A DNA stretch of 32,910 nucleotides from Candidatus Rokuibacteriota bacterium (GTDB taxonomy: Bacteria; Methylomirabilota; Methylomirabilia; Rokubacteriales; CSP1-6): assembly GCA_003221635.1 (NCBI GenBank), contig QHSR01000062.1, forward strand, positions 1 through 32,910, written 5' to 3'. Positions within the stretch are counted from its first letter, which is position 1. Every line of letters starts with the position of its first letter. Under the pieces are notes generated by a model. The model worked only from the letters and a program-made list of their open reading frames with translations, made no database searches and had not been told where the DNA came from. Below, in pieces: positions 23,778 to 31,594 of the stretch. Position numbers and translations under genes: made by a program.

Positions 23778-25605
23778 GGAGCCCACGCGGGCGCGAACCC
23801 CTGTCATCCTGGTAGCCTCGGATGTGGCGCTGCCCGCGGCGCACCGGGTATGGGGCACGGGCGGATGGCTCCCACCTGAAGAGCGGGAGGCCCTCGACTG
23901 GTTGACCTTGTCGAGGCTGTTGGGCTGGCGTGTGACGGTCGCCCGACCGTCCGGCGCCGGTCTTCAGGAAGCGTTTGCTGCCGGTGGCCGATGCGTGGTC
24001 CTGGCCTGTGACCCCGACTCTCTCGAAGCGGACCTCGTCGCGTTCCTCGGGTCTCGGCTCGCCGTCGAGCCGCTCCTGGTCCTCGGGCGCGCCGCCAGCC
24101 GCGACAGTGCGCTCGCCGGCTTGGCCGGCGCTGCTCGGGAGCCGGACGAGCTGGTGGGCCGATCGCTATCCTGGATCGGGCCGGGACCGGCGCGCACCTG
24201 GCACTGCCGCGCGGCGCTTACCGCGAGCGCCCTGACGCTGTCGCGCGCGGCGTCGTCCTGGACGGCCCTCGAGGGCGCGTCCATCGTGGCGGCCCGACCG
24301 GTGGGTCGGGGGATGGTCGCGACGCTCGCATTTCATCCGAGCGTCGCGCGCGACGTCGACGGCGCCGTGACCGCCTTGTTGAAGCACCTGCTGATCTGGG
24401 CCGCACAGACACCAGTGGCATGGATCGACCTCGAGGGAAGCCTGGTCCTCAGAATGGATGATCCCGGCGGGTCGCAGAATGTCCACCTGCGATCATGGTC
24501 CTATCCCAAGCTCCGCGAGGCTGACTGGACGGCGATCGCCGCCGATCTGAAGCGCCGACAGGCCCGCATGGCGCTCGGCTACGTCGGAGGCTGGGTCGAC
24601 GATGGCGATCCGGCGCGAGGCGTTCTGAGAGTGGGCGGGCAGGTACCCCGCCGGATCCCCGGTCGCGTTTACTCCTCGCCGCGAGTGAAGTATTCGCCAC
24701 GAATCGAGTCGCCCTCTCGAGCCGGCTACAGGGCGGCGGGAGCGGTGCAGGACTACGAGGGCGAGTTTCGCGGCATCCAGGCTGTCCGCCGAGCGGGGTT
24801 AGGGGACGTCGAGCTGCATGGTCACACTCACATGCACCCGGATACCGCCTCCTGGGCGACTGCCGCGGATCGCTTTGAGGCGGAATCCTGGTACCGCGAG
24901 CTCGGGAGCCCAGCGGAGGCGGCTCTCGCCGCTCGCCGATCCGACCACCATCCGCTCGTTCTCGGGCTCGGCGTGCTCCGCAAGTATTTCGGCGTACGCC
25001 CGACCACGCTGATCTGCCCGGGCGACCAGTGGACCAACAGGGTCCTGGAAGTCGCGCTGGACCTGGCGCTGCGCCTCGTCAGCAGCTATTACCTGGCGCT
25101 GCGCGACGGCGATCGTTTCTGCTGGACGCAACACGTGTGCGCGCCGTACCTCGACGAACCGAATGCCGCCTGGTTCGATGCCGGGCTGCCTGTGGTGGGG
25201 TACTTTCACGACCGCGATGTCGCGCTTGGCGGCATTGACTGGCTGGGCAGATGCCTCGACCGGTGGCAGAGTGCCGGGGCCAGACGGCTGATCGATCTTC
25301 GTGAGCTCTCGACCGCGGTGGGGCATTCCTTTGACCTCGACCTGCATGATGGCGCATTGCGCCTGACGGTCACAGGCGACGGGGCGCCGCCGCTCGTGCG
25401 CCCCCTGACGGTCGGCGTGCGTACTCCTTCTGGTGAGATCCCGTCGGCGATCTCCGTCTGGATGCAGGGCTCGCGCAGCTCAATCGGGGTCCATCGGCTG
25501 GGCCATGGGGTCGGCCACGTGACACTGGCGCCGCCGGAATCGAAGCCGGGGCGCAAGGAACCGATGGGGCGACGCCGCCGGGCACCCGCGCGCTTGACAC
25601 GCTGA
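23770..25605 (+). CDS. Polysaccharide-deacetylase-like protein with large N-terminal domain
   Basis: The 611-residue protein starts at GTG 23770, which overlaps the GT4 stop and follows GGGGAGG. The N-terminal 215 residues (PVILVASDVALPAAHRVWG ... GRGMVATLAFHPSVARDVDG) look like a glutamine-amidotransferase-like or BatA-type Rossmann domain that I cannot name. From about residue 225 a NodB-like beta/alpha barrel begins: LVLRMDDPGGSQN carries the acidic pair, and VELHGHTHMHPD (His 350, 352, 354 and 356) gives the metal ligands. The barrel closes with VVGYFHDRDVAL and a C-terminal beta domain. Polysaccharide deacetylases remove N- or O-acetyl groups using Zn or Co. No signal peptide is evident, so it may act before export. 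The tail after residue 590 is basic and low-complexity and may be an artefact of the adjacent junction. Confidence 0.6.
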   Translation: MDREPTRARTPVILVASDVALPAAHRVWGTGGWLPPEEREALDWLTLSRLLGWRVTVARPSGAGLQEAFAAGGRCVVLACDPDSLEADLVAFLGSRLAVEPLLVLGRAASRDSALAGLAGAAREPDELVGRSLSWIGPGPARTWHCRAALTASALTLSRAASSWTALEGASIVAARPVGRGMVATLAFHPSVARDVDGAVTALLKHLLIWAAQTPVAWIDLEGSLVLRMDDPGGSQNVHLRSWSYPKLREADWTAIAADLKRRQARMALGYVGGWVDDGDPARGVLRVGGQVPRRIPGRVYSSPRVKYSPRIESPSRAGYRAAGAVQDYEGEFRGIQAVRRAGLGDVELHGHTHMHPDTASWATAADRFEAESWYRELGSPAEAALAARRSDHHPLVLGLGVLRKYFGVRPTTLICPGDQWTNRVLEVALDLALRLVSSYYLALRDGDRFCWTQHVCAPYLDEPNAAWFDAGLPVVGYFHDRDVALGGIDWLGRCLDRWQSAGARRLIDLRELSTAVGHSFDLDLHDGALRLTVTGDGAPPLVRPLTVGVRTPSGEIPSAISVWMQGSRSSIGVHRLGHGVGHVTLAPPESKPGRKEPMGRRRRAPARLTR

Positions 25606-25953
25606 GCGGCGCTGTCTACAGTCCACCCCCCGCCGGTCGTGCTGTTCATCTCCGGTCTCGATTCCGCCAAGGAGGAGCACGCGACGTTCGAGCGCTTCTT
25701 TCTCCAGCGCGGCCTGGCCACGCTCACGCTCGACGGCCCAGGGCAGGGAGAGACGTGGTACCGCATGAAGATGCGGGTGGACTTCGAGGTCACGGCCACC
25801 GCCGCCATCGACTGGCTGCGGGGCCGCGGCGACGTCGACGGCACGCGGGTCGGCATCTGCGGCGTGAGCCTCGGGGGCTACCTGGCACCCCGCTGCGCCG
25901 CGTTCGAGCCGCGCCTCAAGGCAGTGGCCTCCTGCGGCGGTGACACAAGATAG
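25606..25953 (+). pseudogene. Internal fragment of an alpha/beta hydrolase (FrsA/DUF1100-like)
   Basis: Directly after the deacetylase stop, and in the same frame, about 115 codons encode the middle of an alpha/beta hydrolase. VVLFISGLDSAKEEH is the oxyanion strand, TLDGPGQGETW follows, and GICGVSLGGYLAPR is the nucleophile elbow. The fragment ends at ATLKAVAS-like LKAVASCGGDTR and a TAG. The family (2,6-dihydropseudooxynicotine hydrolase/FrsA type) is 350-400 residues long, so about 150 N-terminal and 100 or more C-terminal residues, including the catalytic Asp and His, are absent. There is no ribosome site. It looks like debris left by a recombination at the edge of the glycan locus. Confidence 0.7.
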
Positions 25954-26015
25954 TCCTTCCATCTCCAGAATGGGTGTGAGCAGATCCCCTGCCTCTGCTA
26001 CCCTCGACGCACCCT

Positions 26016-26948
26016 CTACTTGCCGGCGAGCCGCGCGACGATGGGAGCGAGGACTTCCAGGTAGGGCTCGAACGTGACGAAGTAGGAGATACCCCAGCGA
26101 TCGCGGCGCGCTTGGAGGGCTTCGACCATCTCGTCCACCGTGCCGATCAACACGTAGGGAGCCTCGAGGATCTCCTCGACGCTGAGCTGCTTCCAGCTCT
26201 GCTGGAGCTCTTCGGCCGCCCGACGCCGGCGATCCGTCACGATCACTCGCTGGATCTGCACGCTCAGCTCGAGACGATCGAATCGCTGGCCGGCCGCTTC
26301 CCGCACCACTCGCATGCGCTCATCGATGCCCGCCACCTTCCATCCAGACATGTCGGGCACCGTGCCGCCTCGAGTGAACGTGATGCCCGTGAGGTTCACG
26401 GTATCGGCCTCTTTCGCCGCCAGCGCGAGGAGGCGAGGGCCATTGCCCCCGATGATGATGGGCGGATGGGGTCGCTGGACGGGAAGCGGAGGGATCCGGT
26501 GGCCTGCGACTCGGTAGTGCTGGCCGGTGAAATCGACTTCGGCCCCGCCGAGCAAGCCCTTGATGATGGCCACCGACTCGGCGAGCCGCTCGACCCTGGT
26601 CCCGCCTCGATCGAAGCGAAGCCCGGCCTGATCGTATTCGATCCGCATGTACCCCGCGCCCAGCCCCAGCTCGAGCCGGCCATCCGTCAGCATGTCGATC
26701 GTCGCCGCCTCACGCGCGAGCAGCACGGGATGGCGGAGGTCGTTGTTGAGCACATTCGTGCCGACCCTGAGGCTCCTCGTCGCGTCCGCGGCGCTCATCA
26801 CCGCCGGTATGGTCGCCAGCATGGCGGCCAGGTGATCGGGCACCAAGAGCACGGAGTAGCCGAGAGCCTCGACCTTGCGCGCCTTGTCTTGCCAGTCGGC
26901 CCGCGACGTGCCGTCCCGCACATTGATCCCGAAGCGGAACGGCTTCAT
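26016..26948 (-). CDS. LLM class F420-type oxidoreductase (TIGR03621-like)
   Basis: A 310-residue luciferase-like protein beginning MKPFRFGINVRDGTSRADWQ, with ALGYSVLLVPDHLAAMLATI, NVLNNDLRHPVLLAREAATI and LELGLGAGYMRIEYDQAGL. This layout matches the actinobacterial F420-dependent subgroup TIGR03621. The loop PHPPIIIGGNGPRLLALAAK contacts the flavin phosphate. The start ATG 26948 overlaps the TPP enzyme stop (ATGA), showing that the two are coupled. Use of F420 rather than FMN is inferred from the subgroup; no F420 biosynthesis genes are in the window. Confidence 0.8.
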   Translation of the reverse strand: MKPFRFGINVRDGTSRADWQDKARKVEALGYSVLLVPDHLAAMLATIPAVMSAADATRSLRVGTNVLNNDLRHPVLLAREAATIDMLTDGRLELGLGAGYMRIEYDQAGLRFDRGGTRVERLAESVAIIKGLLGGAEVDFTGQHYRVAGHRIPPLPVQRPHPPIIIGGNGPRLLALAAKEADTVNLTGITFTRGGTVPDMSGWKVAGIDERMRVVREAAGQRFDRLELSVQIQRVIVTDRRRRAAEELQQSWKQLSVEEILEAPYVLIGTVDEMVEALQARRDRWGISYFVTFEPYLEVLAPIVARLAGK

Positions 26949-28627
26949 GTCGCCGATGGTCGCCACGCCCGCTTGGACATCGCGTCGACGTCGCTGATGA
27001 CCTCGACGACGGCCGGGCAATTCGAGGCCAGGGCTTTGTCCAGCGCGGGCCTGATGTCCTCGGGGCGCTCCACGCGAATACCGACGCAGCCCATGGCCTC
27101 GGCCACCTTGGCGAAGTTCACCTCGTGGCTGAAGTGCCACATCTCGGTCGCGCGGCCGCGCTGCTGGCCCTTGTACGCGGAGTCGAAGAGGTGCTTCTCC
27201 TGGTTCAGCGCGTAGTTGTTGTTGACCAGCATGATGGCGTTGATGTTGAAGCGGGCGGCGGTCTCCAGCTCGGCGAGGTGATAGTAGAAGCCGCCATCCC
27301 CGCAGAACCCGATCACCGGCCTGTCGGGTAACGCGCACTTCGCGCCGAGCGTAGCCGGAAAGCCCCAGCCCAGGGAGCCGGCGCAGCGGAGGAAACGCTG
27401 CCCCGGCTTCCCGAGCCGGATCATCTGGCCGGTCCACATGCCGGAGTGGCCGGTGTCCGACAGCACCACGCCGCCCTCCGGCAGCCAATCCGAAATCTCC
27501 TTGCAGATCCGCTCCGGGCGAATGGGCACCGCGTCCGAGCTGCGGATCTGATCTGATTCTTCCCGGTATTCCCGCACCAGGCCCTGCACCCGGCTGAGCC
27601 ACTCCCGCCGCGGCCGCGCCGGCTGCACGCTGGCGATGAGCTTCTGCAGCGTCACCTTCGCGTCACCGAGCAGCGCCGCTTGCAGCGGATAATTGCGCCC
27701 CAGCTCTTCCGGATCGATGTCGAGCTGGATCGCGGCGATCCCCGGCCTGGGGACTTGCCAGTTGGTGGTGACCTGTCCGCCGGCGTGGCTGCCGATGAAG
27801 AAGACCAGGTCAGCCTCGGAGACGACCCGGTTGGCGCACCAGCGGGAGTAGGTCCCGGGAACCCCGACGTTCAACGGATGGTCGTCGGACAGGGCAGCTT
27901 TCGCGTTAAGCGACGTCGCGACGGGGATCTGCAGAAGCTCGGCCAGCTTGCTGAGCTCAGGTTCGGCGCCCGACCAGATCACGCCGCCTCCGGCGATGAT
28001 GACGGGCCGCTCGGCCTGGGCCAGCACGTGAGCCGCTGCCCGCACCGCGGCGGGCTCCGGCTCGGGCCGAAACGCCGGGACCTTCATGAAGCGCTCCTCC
28101 CAGAACGGGATCAGGTCGGCCTCGCGCTCGAGGACCTGGGCGTGGGTGCCCGACATCTCCAGATGCACCGGCCCCGGTGCCGAGCTGGTCGCGACGCGGA
28201 AGGCCTGGCGCAGCAGGTCCGGGAATCGATCCAGGGCGTCCACGTGGAAGTTCGCCTTGGTGACGTGCTCCCACATTGGGAAGTCTTCGATCTCCTGGTA
28301 GACGTGCTTGTACCGCGACGTGGCGTCGACGCCGCCGGTCAGGGCGATGACGGGCGAGCACGCCATGTAGGCGTCCCGCAGTCCGGCGGCGAGGTTGGCG
28401 GAGCCGATGGTCTGGGCCAGGCAGAGGCCGGGACGGTGAGCCGCCCGGGCGTAGCCATCGGCCATATACGCCGCCGCCTTCTCACCATGCGTCACCACGC
28501 GGCGGATATCCAGGTCCTCCATCTCGGCCATGGCCGGCAGCATGATGGTGGGAACGAAAAAGACGTGGCTGATGCCGTAGGCGTGCACCGCCTCGGCAAA
28601 ATACCGGTTGCCCGTCATGCGTGGCAT
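26945..28627 (-). CDS. Thiamine diphosphate-dependent enzyme, acetolactate synthase-like
   Basis: A 560-residue TPP enzyme with standard PYR, central and PP domains. The activating Glu is E49 in THGEKAAAYMADGYA. The metal/diphosphate motif runs from GDGG (443-446) to the canonical NN at 469-470 in LVNNNYALNQEK. The start has AGGAGGT 4 bases upstream, and the upstream LLM stop is only 9 bp away. Compared with the 533-residue TPP enzyme at 1541-3142, it has the usual Asn ligands and a different N-terminus (FVPTIMLPAM against FGIPSGNVLPLL). Likely a 2-oxo-acid decarboxylase or carboligase of a degradative route shared with the two flanking LLM enzymes. True acetolactate synthase is less likely, as no small subunit is present. 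Confidence 0.85.
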   Translation of the reverse strand: MPRMTGNRYFAEAVHAYGISHVFFVPTIMLPAMAEMEDLDIRRVVTHGEKAAAYMADGYARAAHRPGLCLAQTIGSANLAAGLRDAYMACSPVIALTGGVDATSRYKHVYQEIEDFPMWEHVTKANFHVDALDRFPDLLRQAFRVATSSAPGPVHLEMSGTHAQVLEREADLIPFWEERFMKVPAFRPEPEPAAVRAAAHVLAQAERPVIIAGGGVIWSGAEPELSKLAELLQIPVATSLNAKAALSDDHPLNVGVPGTYSRWCANRVVSEADLVFFIGSHAGGQVTTNWQVPRPGIAAIQLDIDPEELGRNYPLQAALLGDAKVTLQKLIASVQPARPRREWLSRVQGLVREYREESDQIRSSDAVPIRPERICKEISDWLPEGGVVLSDTGHSGMWTGQMIRLGKPGQRFLRCAGSLGWGFPATLGAKCALPDRPVIGFCGDGGFYYHLAELETAARFNINAIMLVNNNYALNQEKHLFDSAYKGQQRGRATEMWHFSHEVNFAKVAEAMGCVGIRVERPEDIRPALDKALASNCPAVVEVISDVDAMSKRAWRPSAT

Positions 28628-28636
28628 GGTGACCTC

Positions 28637-29701
28637 CTAGCGGAACGCGGGGGCGACGTGCTCGCCGAAGCGGCGGAGCGACGCCATGGCCTTGTCGTGA
28701 GCGAGCCCGCCCCAGCTCGCCTGGCACATGACGTGGCCGAGGCCGACGTCGCGCAGCGCCGCGATTTGCTCGGCCACGTGCTTCGGCGTTCCGTAGAGCG
28801 CGCCAGTCTCGAGGACGAAGCGGACGCCGTCAGGATGGGAGACAGCGGGATCCATCCACGGATTTATCGCCGACGCGTTCACGCGGAAGTCGGCTGGGTT
28901 GTAGGCCTCGCGCACGTGGTGCATGTGCTGGCGGTAGTGCAGCGTCGCTTCGTGGACGTCGTCCTCCGCCTGGGCCTCGCTGTCGGCGACGTAGAGGAAG
29001 CGCCATACCGACGCCTCGCCGAGGAGACGGCGCCGCGTAGCCGCGTCGTATCCCCCGGCCTCGAGGCCCTCGCGGTAGCGCTGGAGGCGCTCGGGGATCT
29101 TCGCGTTCGGCACGCGCGACATCATCACGGGGATGCCGGCCCGGCCGCACTCGACGAGCGACTCGACGGCTATCACGCTGCGCCAGATCGGCGGATGCGG
29201 CCGCTGCACGGGGCGCGGCCGGACCGCGGGCAGCCGGACCGAGAAGAACTTCCCCTCGTGGACGAACGGCTCCTCGGTCCAGGCGCGCGTGAGCACCTCG
29301 ACCGCTTCCTCCATCCGTTCACGACTGTCGTCACTCCGGAGGCCGAAGCCGACGTACTCGTACTCGTTGTAGCTGGAGCCGCGGCCGATGCCGACCTCCA
29401 GACGCCCGCGGCTGAGGTTGTCGAGCACGGCGAGTTGGATGGCGAGGCGCACGGGATGGTGGAGCGCCATCTGGATGACGGCGAACCCCAGCCGCGCGCG
29501 CGAGGTGCGCGCCGCGAGCGCGCCGGCGAATGGAATCGGGTCGGCATAGGCGCACTCGCCGGTGAAGTTGTGCTCGGTGAGCCAGAGGTAATCGAAGCCC
29601 ATCGCCTCGGCCAGCACCCCCTGCTCGAGCTGCTCATGGACGCAGGCCAGGTCATCCGCGGCCGACGGGGACAAGGACAGGGTCATCCACCCGAACTTCA
29701 T
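28637..29701 (-). CDS. LLM class flavin-dependent monooxygenase
   Basis: A 354-residue luciferase-like monooxygenase starting MKFGWMTLSLSPS, with DYLWLTEHNFTGECAYADP, the ALHHPVRLAIQLAVLDNLSRG flavin-site helix, LEVGIGRGSSYNEYEYVG, and the PRPVQRPHPPIWRSV loop. This is the FMN-dependent alkanal-monooxygenase type, in which FMNH2 is supplied by a separate reductase. It is the first gene of the LLM/TPP/LLM operon and lies divergent from a flavin reductase family gene, which suits a two-component system. ATG 29701 was chosen by alignment of the first beta strand; no good ribosome site precedes it. Confidence 0.85.
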   Translation of the reverse strand: MKFGWMTLSLSPSAADDLACVHEQLEQGVLAEAMGFDYLWLTEHNFTGECAYADPIPFAGALAARTSRARLGFAVIQMALHHPVRLAIQLAVLDNLSRGRLEVGIGRGSSYNEYEYVGFGLRSDDSRERMEEAVEVLTRAWTEEPFVHEGKFFSVRLPAVRPRPVQRPHPPIWRSVIAVESLVECGRAGIPVMMSRVPNAKIPERLQRYREGLEAGGYDAATRRRLLGEASVWRFLYVADSEAQAEDDVHEATLHYRQHMHHVREAYNPADFRVNASAINPWMDPAVSHPDGVRFVLETGALYGTPKHVAEQIAALRDVGLGHVMCQASWGGLAHDKAMASLRRFGEHVAPAFR

Positions 29702-29888
29702 GGTGTCCGAACATACGGCAGGAGCCGGTACGACGTCCAGCGCCGCCGGCAGGCGTCCTGCCATCGCGAGAGAAATTGCCTCGGGCTGTGTGTGCCGTGA
29801 CGCGCGCCGGCTCCTTCGTCCCTGCCCCCCCGGTGACGGCGGTCCGGTATACTGCCACGGCGCCGTGATCCGGCGAGGGAGGATTCAA
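29702..29888. promoter_or_regulatory. Divergent promoter region between LLM operon and flavin reductase
   Basis: This 187-bp gap between divergent genes contains TATACT at 29848-29853, a good -10 match 35 bases before the flavin reductase start, though without a clear -35 at the right distance. GGGAGG at 29878-29883 is the ribosome site for the GTG start at 29889. Confidence 0.3.
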
Positions 29889-30500
29889 GTGCAGATCGAT
29901 CCGCAGACGCTCGATTCGACCGCGGTCTACAAGCTCTTGATCAGCTCAGTGGTGCCGCGCCCCATCGCCTGGGTGTCGAGCCTCGACACCGCCGGCGTGG
30001 GCAACCTCGCGCCCTTCAGCTACTTCATGGCGATCACCGCAGAGCCGCCCACGATCGCCTTCGCCTGCTCGCCGCGCGAGGGCGCCAAGAAGGACACTCT
30101 ACGCAACGTCGAGGCAGCGGGCGAGTTCGTCGTCAACGTCGTGGACGACGAGCGCGCCGAGCAGATGAACCTCAGCTCCGGTGACTATGCGCCGGACGTG
30201 GACGAGTTCGTGCTGACGGGGCTGACCGCCGCTCCCAGCGTCAAGGTCAAGCCGCCGCGCGTGGCGGAGGCGCCGATCAGCATGGAATGCACGGTCGGCC
30301 GCATCCTGCCCGTCGGCAAGGCGCATCTGGTCCTCGGCGAGATCGTCCAGTGGCACGTGCGCGACGACATCTACGACGCGGCCACGGGCCGGCTCGACAT
30401 GCACCGCCTGCGTCCCGTCGGCCGCCTGACCGGCAACCTCTACAGCCATATCCACCAGATCTTCGAAATGAAGCGCCCGTCGGCGAGTTACCGAGGCTGA
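29889..30500 (+). CDS. Flavin reductase family protein (FMN-binding split barrel)
   Basis: A 203-residue protein of the flavin-reductase-like DIM6/NTAB family. VVPRPIAWVSSLDTAGVGN and LAPFSYFMAITAEPPTIAFA are the conserved FMN-binding strands; KDTLRNVEAAGEFVVNVV and PVGKAHLVLGEIVQWHV complete the barrel. GTG 29889 is preferred because GGGAGG precedes it at the right distance and the family consensus starts near here; the upstream open frame is promoter sequence. These proteins reduce FMN with NAD(P)H or bind it as an oxidoreductase. Its divergent position from an FMNH2-type LLM monooxygenase suggests it feeds that enzyme. That is inference. Confidence 0.85.
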   Translation: MQIDPQTLDSTAVYKLLISSVVPRPIAWVSSLDTAGVGNLAPFSYFMAITAEPPTIAFACSPREGAKKDTLRNVEAAGEFVVNVVDDERAEQMNLSSGDYAPDVDEFVLTGLTAAPSVKVKPPRVAEAPISMECTVGRILPVGKAHLVLGEIVQWHVRDDIYDAATGRLDMHRLRPVGRLTGNLYSHIHQIFEMKRPSASYRG

Positions 30501-30656
30501 GCCCGCGCGGGTGTAGACGATCGAACGCGGGCGTATGCGCCGGCGTCCTCCAAAGCCAGACCCCCCCAGATGTGGTCCTTTTTGTTTGTCGTGGCCGCCA
30601 GCCGTGGTAGTCATGGGTTGGAGTGTGCTCGAAATCGTTCGGAGAGGGGGTTCGCC
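30501..30656. other. Intergenic region with inverted repeat after the flavin reductase
   Basis: GCCCGCG (30501-30507) and CGCGGGC (30536-30542) form a perfect 7-bp inverted repeat directly after the stop, and CCCGCGCGGG (30502-30511) is itself a palindrome. This may be a weak terminator. The rest shows only a GGAGAGGGGG ribosome site before the next small gene. Confidence 0.25.
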
Positions 30657-30830
30657 ATGCCCAAGCGCAACGCCAGTAAGAAGCCGGCCTTCGGAGGATA
30701 CGCGATCAGCTTTCAGGGCCGCACGGACAGCCTGGAATCGCTGTTTGGAGCGACGCCGATCGGCCCCGCCGAGATGACCAAGAAGCTCTGGAGCTACGTG
30801 AAGCGGAAAGGTCTCGCGACCAAGCACTAA
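30657..30830 (+). CDS. 57-residue basic protein with SWIB/MDM2-like C-terminus
   Basis: The protein starts at ATG 30657 after GGAGAGGGGG. Its N-terminal third is Lys/Arg/Ser rich (MPKRNASKKPAFGGYAI), and its end, EMTKKLWSYVKRKGLATKH, matches the LW-Y-I/V-K...L helix of the SWIB/MDM2 domain. That domain is normally about 75 residues, so here only its second half is present, preceded by LFGATPIGPA. SWIB-like proteins occur as small basic proteins in several bacteria, including chlamydiae. DNA or protein binding is likely but unproven. A strong hairpin follows 6 bases after the stop, indicating a single-gene transcript. Confidence 0.6.
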   Translation: MPKRNASKKPAFGGYAISFQGRTDSLESLFGATPIGPAEMTKKLWSYVKRKGLATKH

Positions 30831-30836
30831 CCCGAA

Positions 30837-30883
30837 GACGGCCGAGCCGGGCGGCCGCCTTCGCCGCCCGTCGCTCGGCCGTC
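30837..30883 (+). terminator. Strong hairpin terminator after SWIB-like gene
   Basis: The left arm at 30837-30855 (GACGGCCGAGCCGGGCGGC) pairs perfectly with 30863-30883 apart from a 2-base TC bulge at 30871-30872. This gives a 19-bp GC-rich stem with a 7-base loop, 7 bases after the stop codon. There is no T tract, common in very GC-rich genomes. Confidence 0.75.
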
Positions 30884-30980
30884 ACCGATCTCCTCACCTT
30901 TCTCTCAGAGCCATCGGGCACATCGCCATCCATCGAAATGAAGGCGGGCATGGCGCCCGAATGCCTTCGCGCGACGACAT

Positions 30981-30986
30981 TATAAT
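30981..30986 (+). promoter_or_regulatory. Consensus -10 box TATAAT
   Basis: A perfect TATAAT lies about 100 bases before the small exported protein gene, in an AT-richer patch after the hairpin terminator. No matching -35 is evident at 16-18 bases, so this is a moderate call. Confidence 0.4.
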
Positions 30987-31085
30987 TTCGCCTACTTACG
31001 CCCGGCACACGGATTGCCTTAGCTCGCGATCACGATGCGGAGCTCGATCCAAGACCTAACTGGCCGGAGCGTGAGGAGGATGACC

Positions 31086-31382
31086 ATGGTTACCCGAGTG
31101 CTTTCAATCACCGCCGCGGTCGTTTCGCTGGCGACAGCGGCCGCGGTCGCCGGGACCCTCACCGATCGCCTGCAGACATCGAGGATGACAGTTCTGCGGG
31201 TCGACAAGGGAGCTAGTCAGTTCATGTGCGCCGAACACCGGCGCTGGACCTCCGTATCCGGCTCAGACCTGAGCACCGTCCACCCCGGCGACATCGTCAG
31301 GATCGACAGGATCGACGGAAAGCTGCCGAGGATCACCGTAGTGCGTACCGCTGCGGACGAGATCGGCAGCCCCGAGCTCTAA
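31086..31382 (+). CDS. Small exported protein of unknown function
   Basis: ATG 31086 follows AGGAGG (31074-31079) at 6 bases; the ATG at 31080 abuts the ribosome site and is unlikely. The 98-residue product has a Sec-type N-terminus (one Arg, then LSITAAVVSLATAAAVAG) with likely cleavage near AVAG-TL. The mature part of about 75 residues contains MTVLRVDKGASQFMCAEHRR and HPGDIVRIDRIDGKLPRITV, suggesting a small beta-barrel with one Cys. I do not recognise a family. Likely periplasmic. A long hairpin follows the stop. Confidence 0.65.
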   Translation: MVTRVLSITAAVVSLATAAAVAGTLTDRLQTSRMTVLRVDKGASQFMCAEHRRWTSVSGSDLSTVHPGDIVRIDRIDGKLPRITVVRTAADEIGSPEL

Positions 31383-31421
31383 CCCACGCCGATCGACCCC
31401 GAGGCCGGGCCAGCGGCCATG

Positions 31422-31455
31422 CCGTGTGGCTCACGATGCAGCGTGAGCCGCACGG
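31422..31455 (+). terminator. Hairpin terminator after exported protein gene
   Basis: CGTGTGGCTCACG (31423-31435) pairs with CGTGAGCCGCACG (31442-31454) across 13 bp with one G-T wobble and a 6-base loop. One more C-G pair extends it to 31422 and 31455. It lies 39 bases after the stop. A short T stretch (CCCCTTTC) follows. Confidence 0.65.
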
Positions 31456-31594
31456 TGCTCCATCCCCTTTCGCTGACCCGATCTCGTGTTACAGTGCGCT
31501 GGCCAGCCACTGCGGTCCCAGAGATGACGCGGGAAGCGTGCGTCGAGACCCGGTGACGAGGCGTGAGTAGGCCACCTTAACCCGGGAGCACTCC

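Noticed and set aside
27680-29800. 706-codon plus-strand open frame
   Set aside because: It is antisense to the TPP enzyme and LLM genes, whose active-site motifs are intact.
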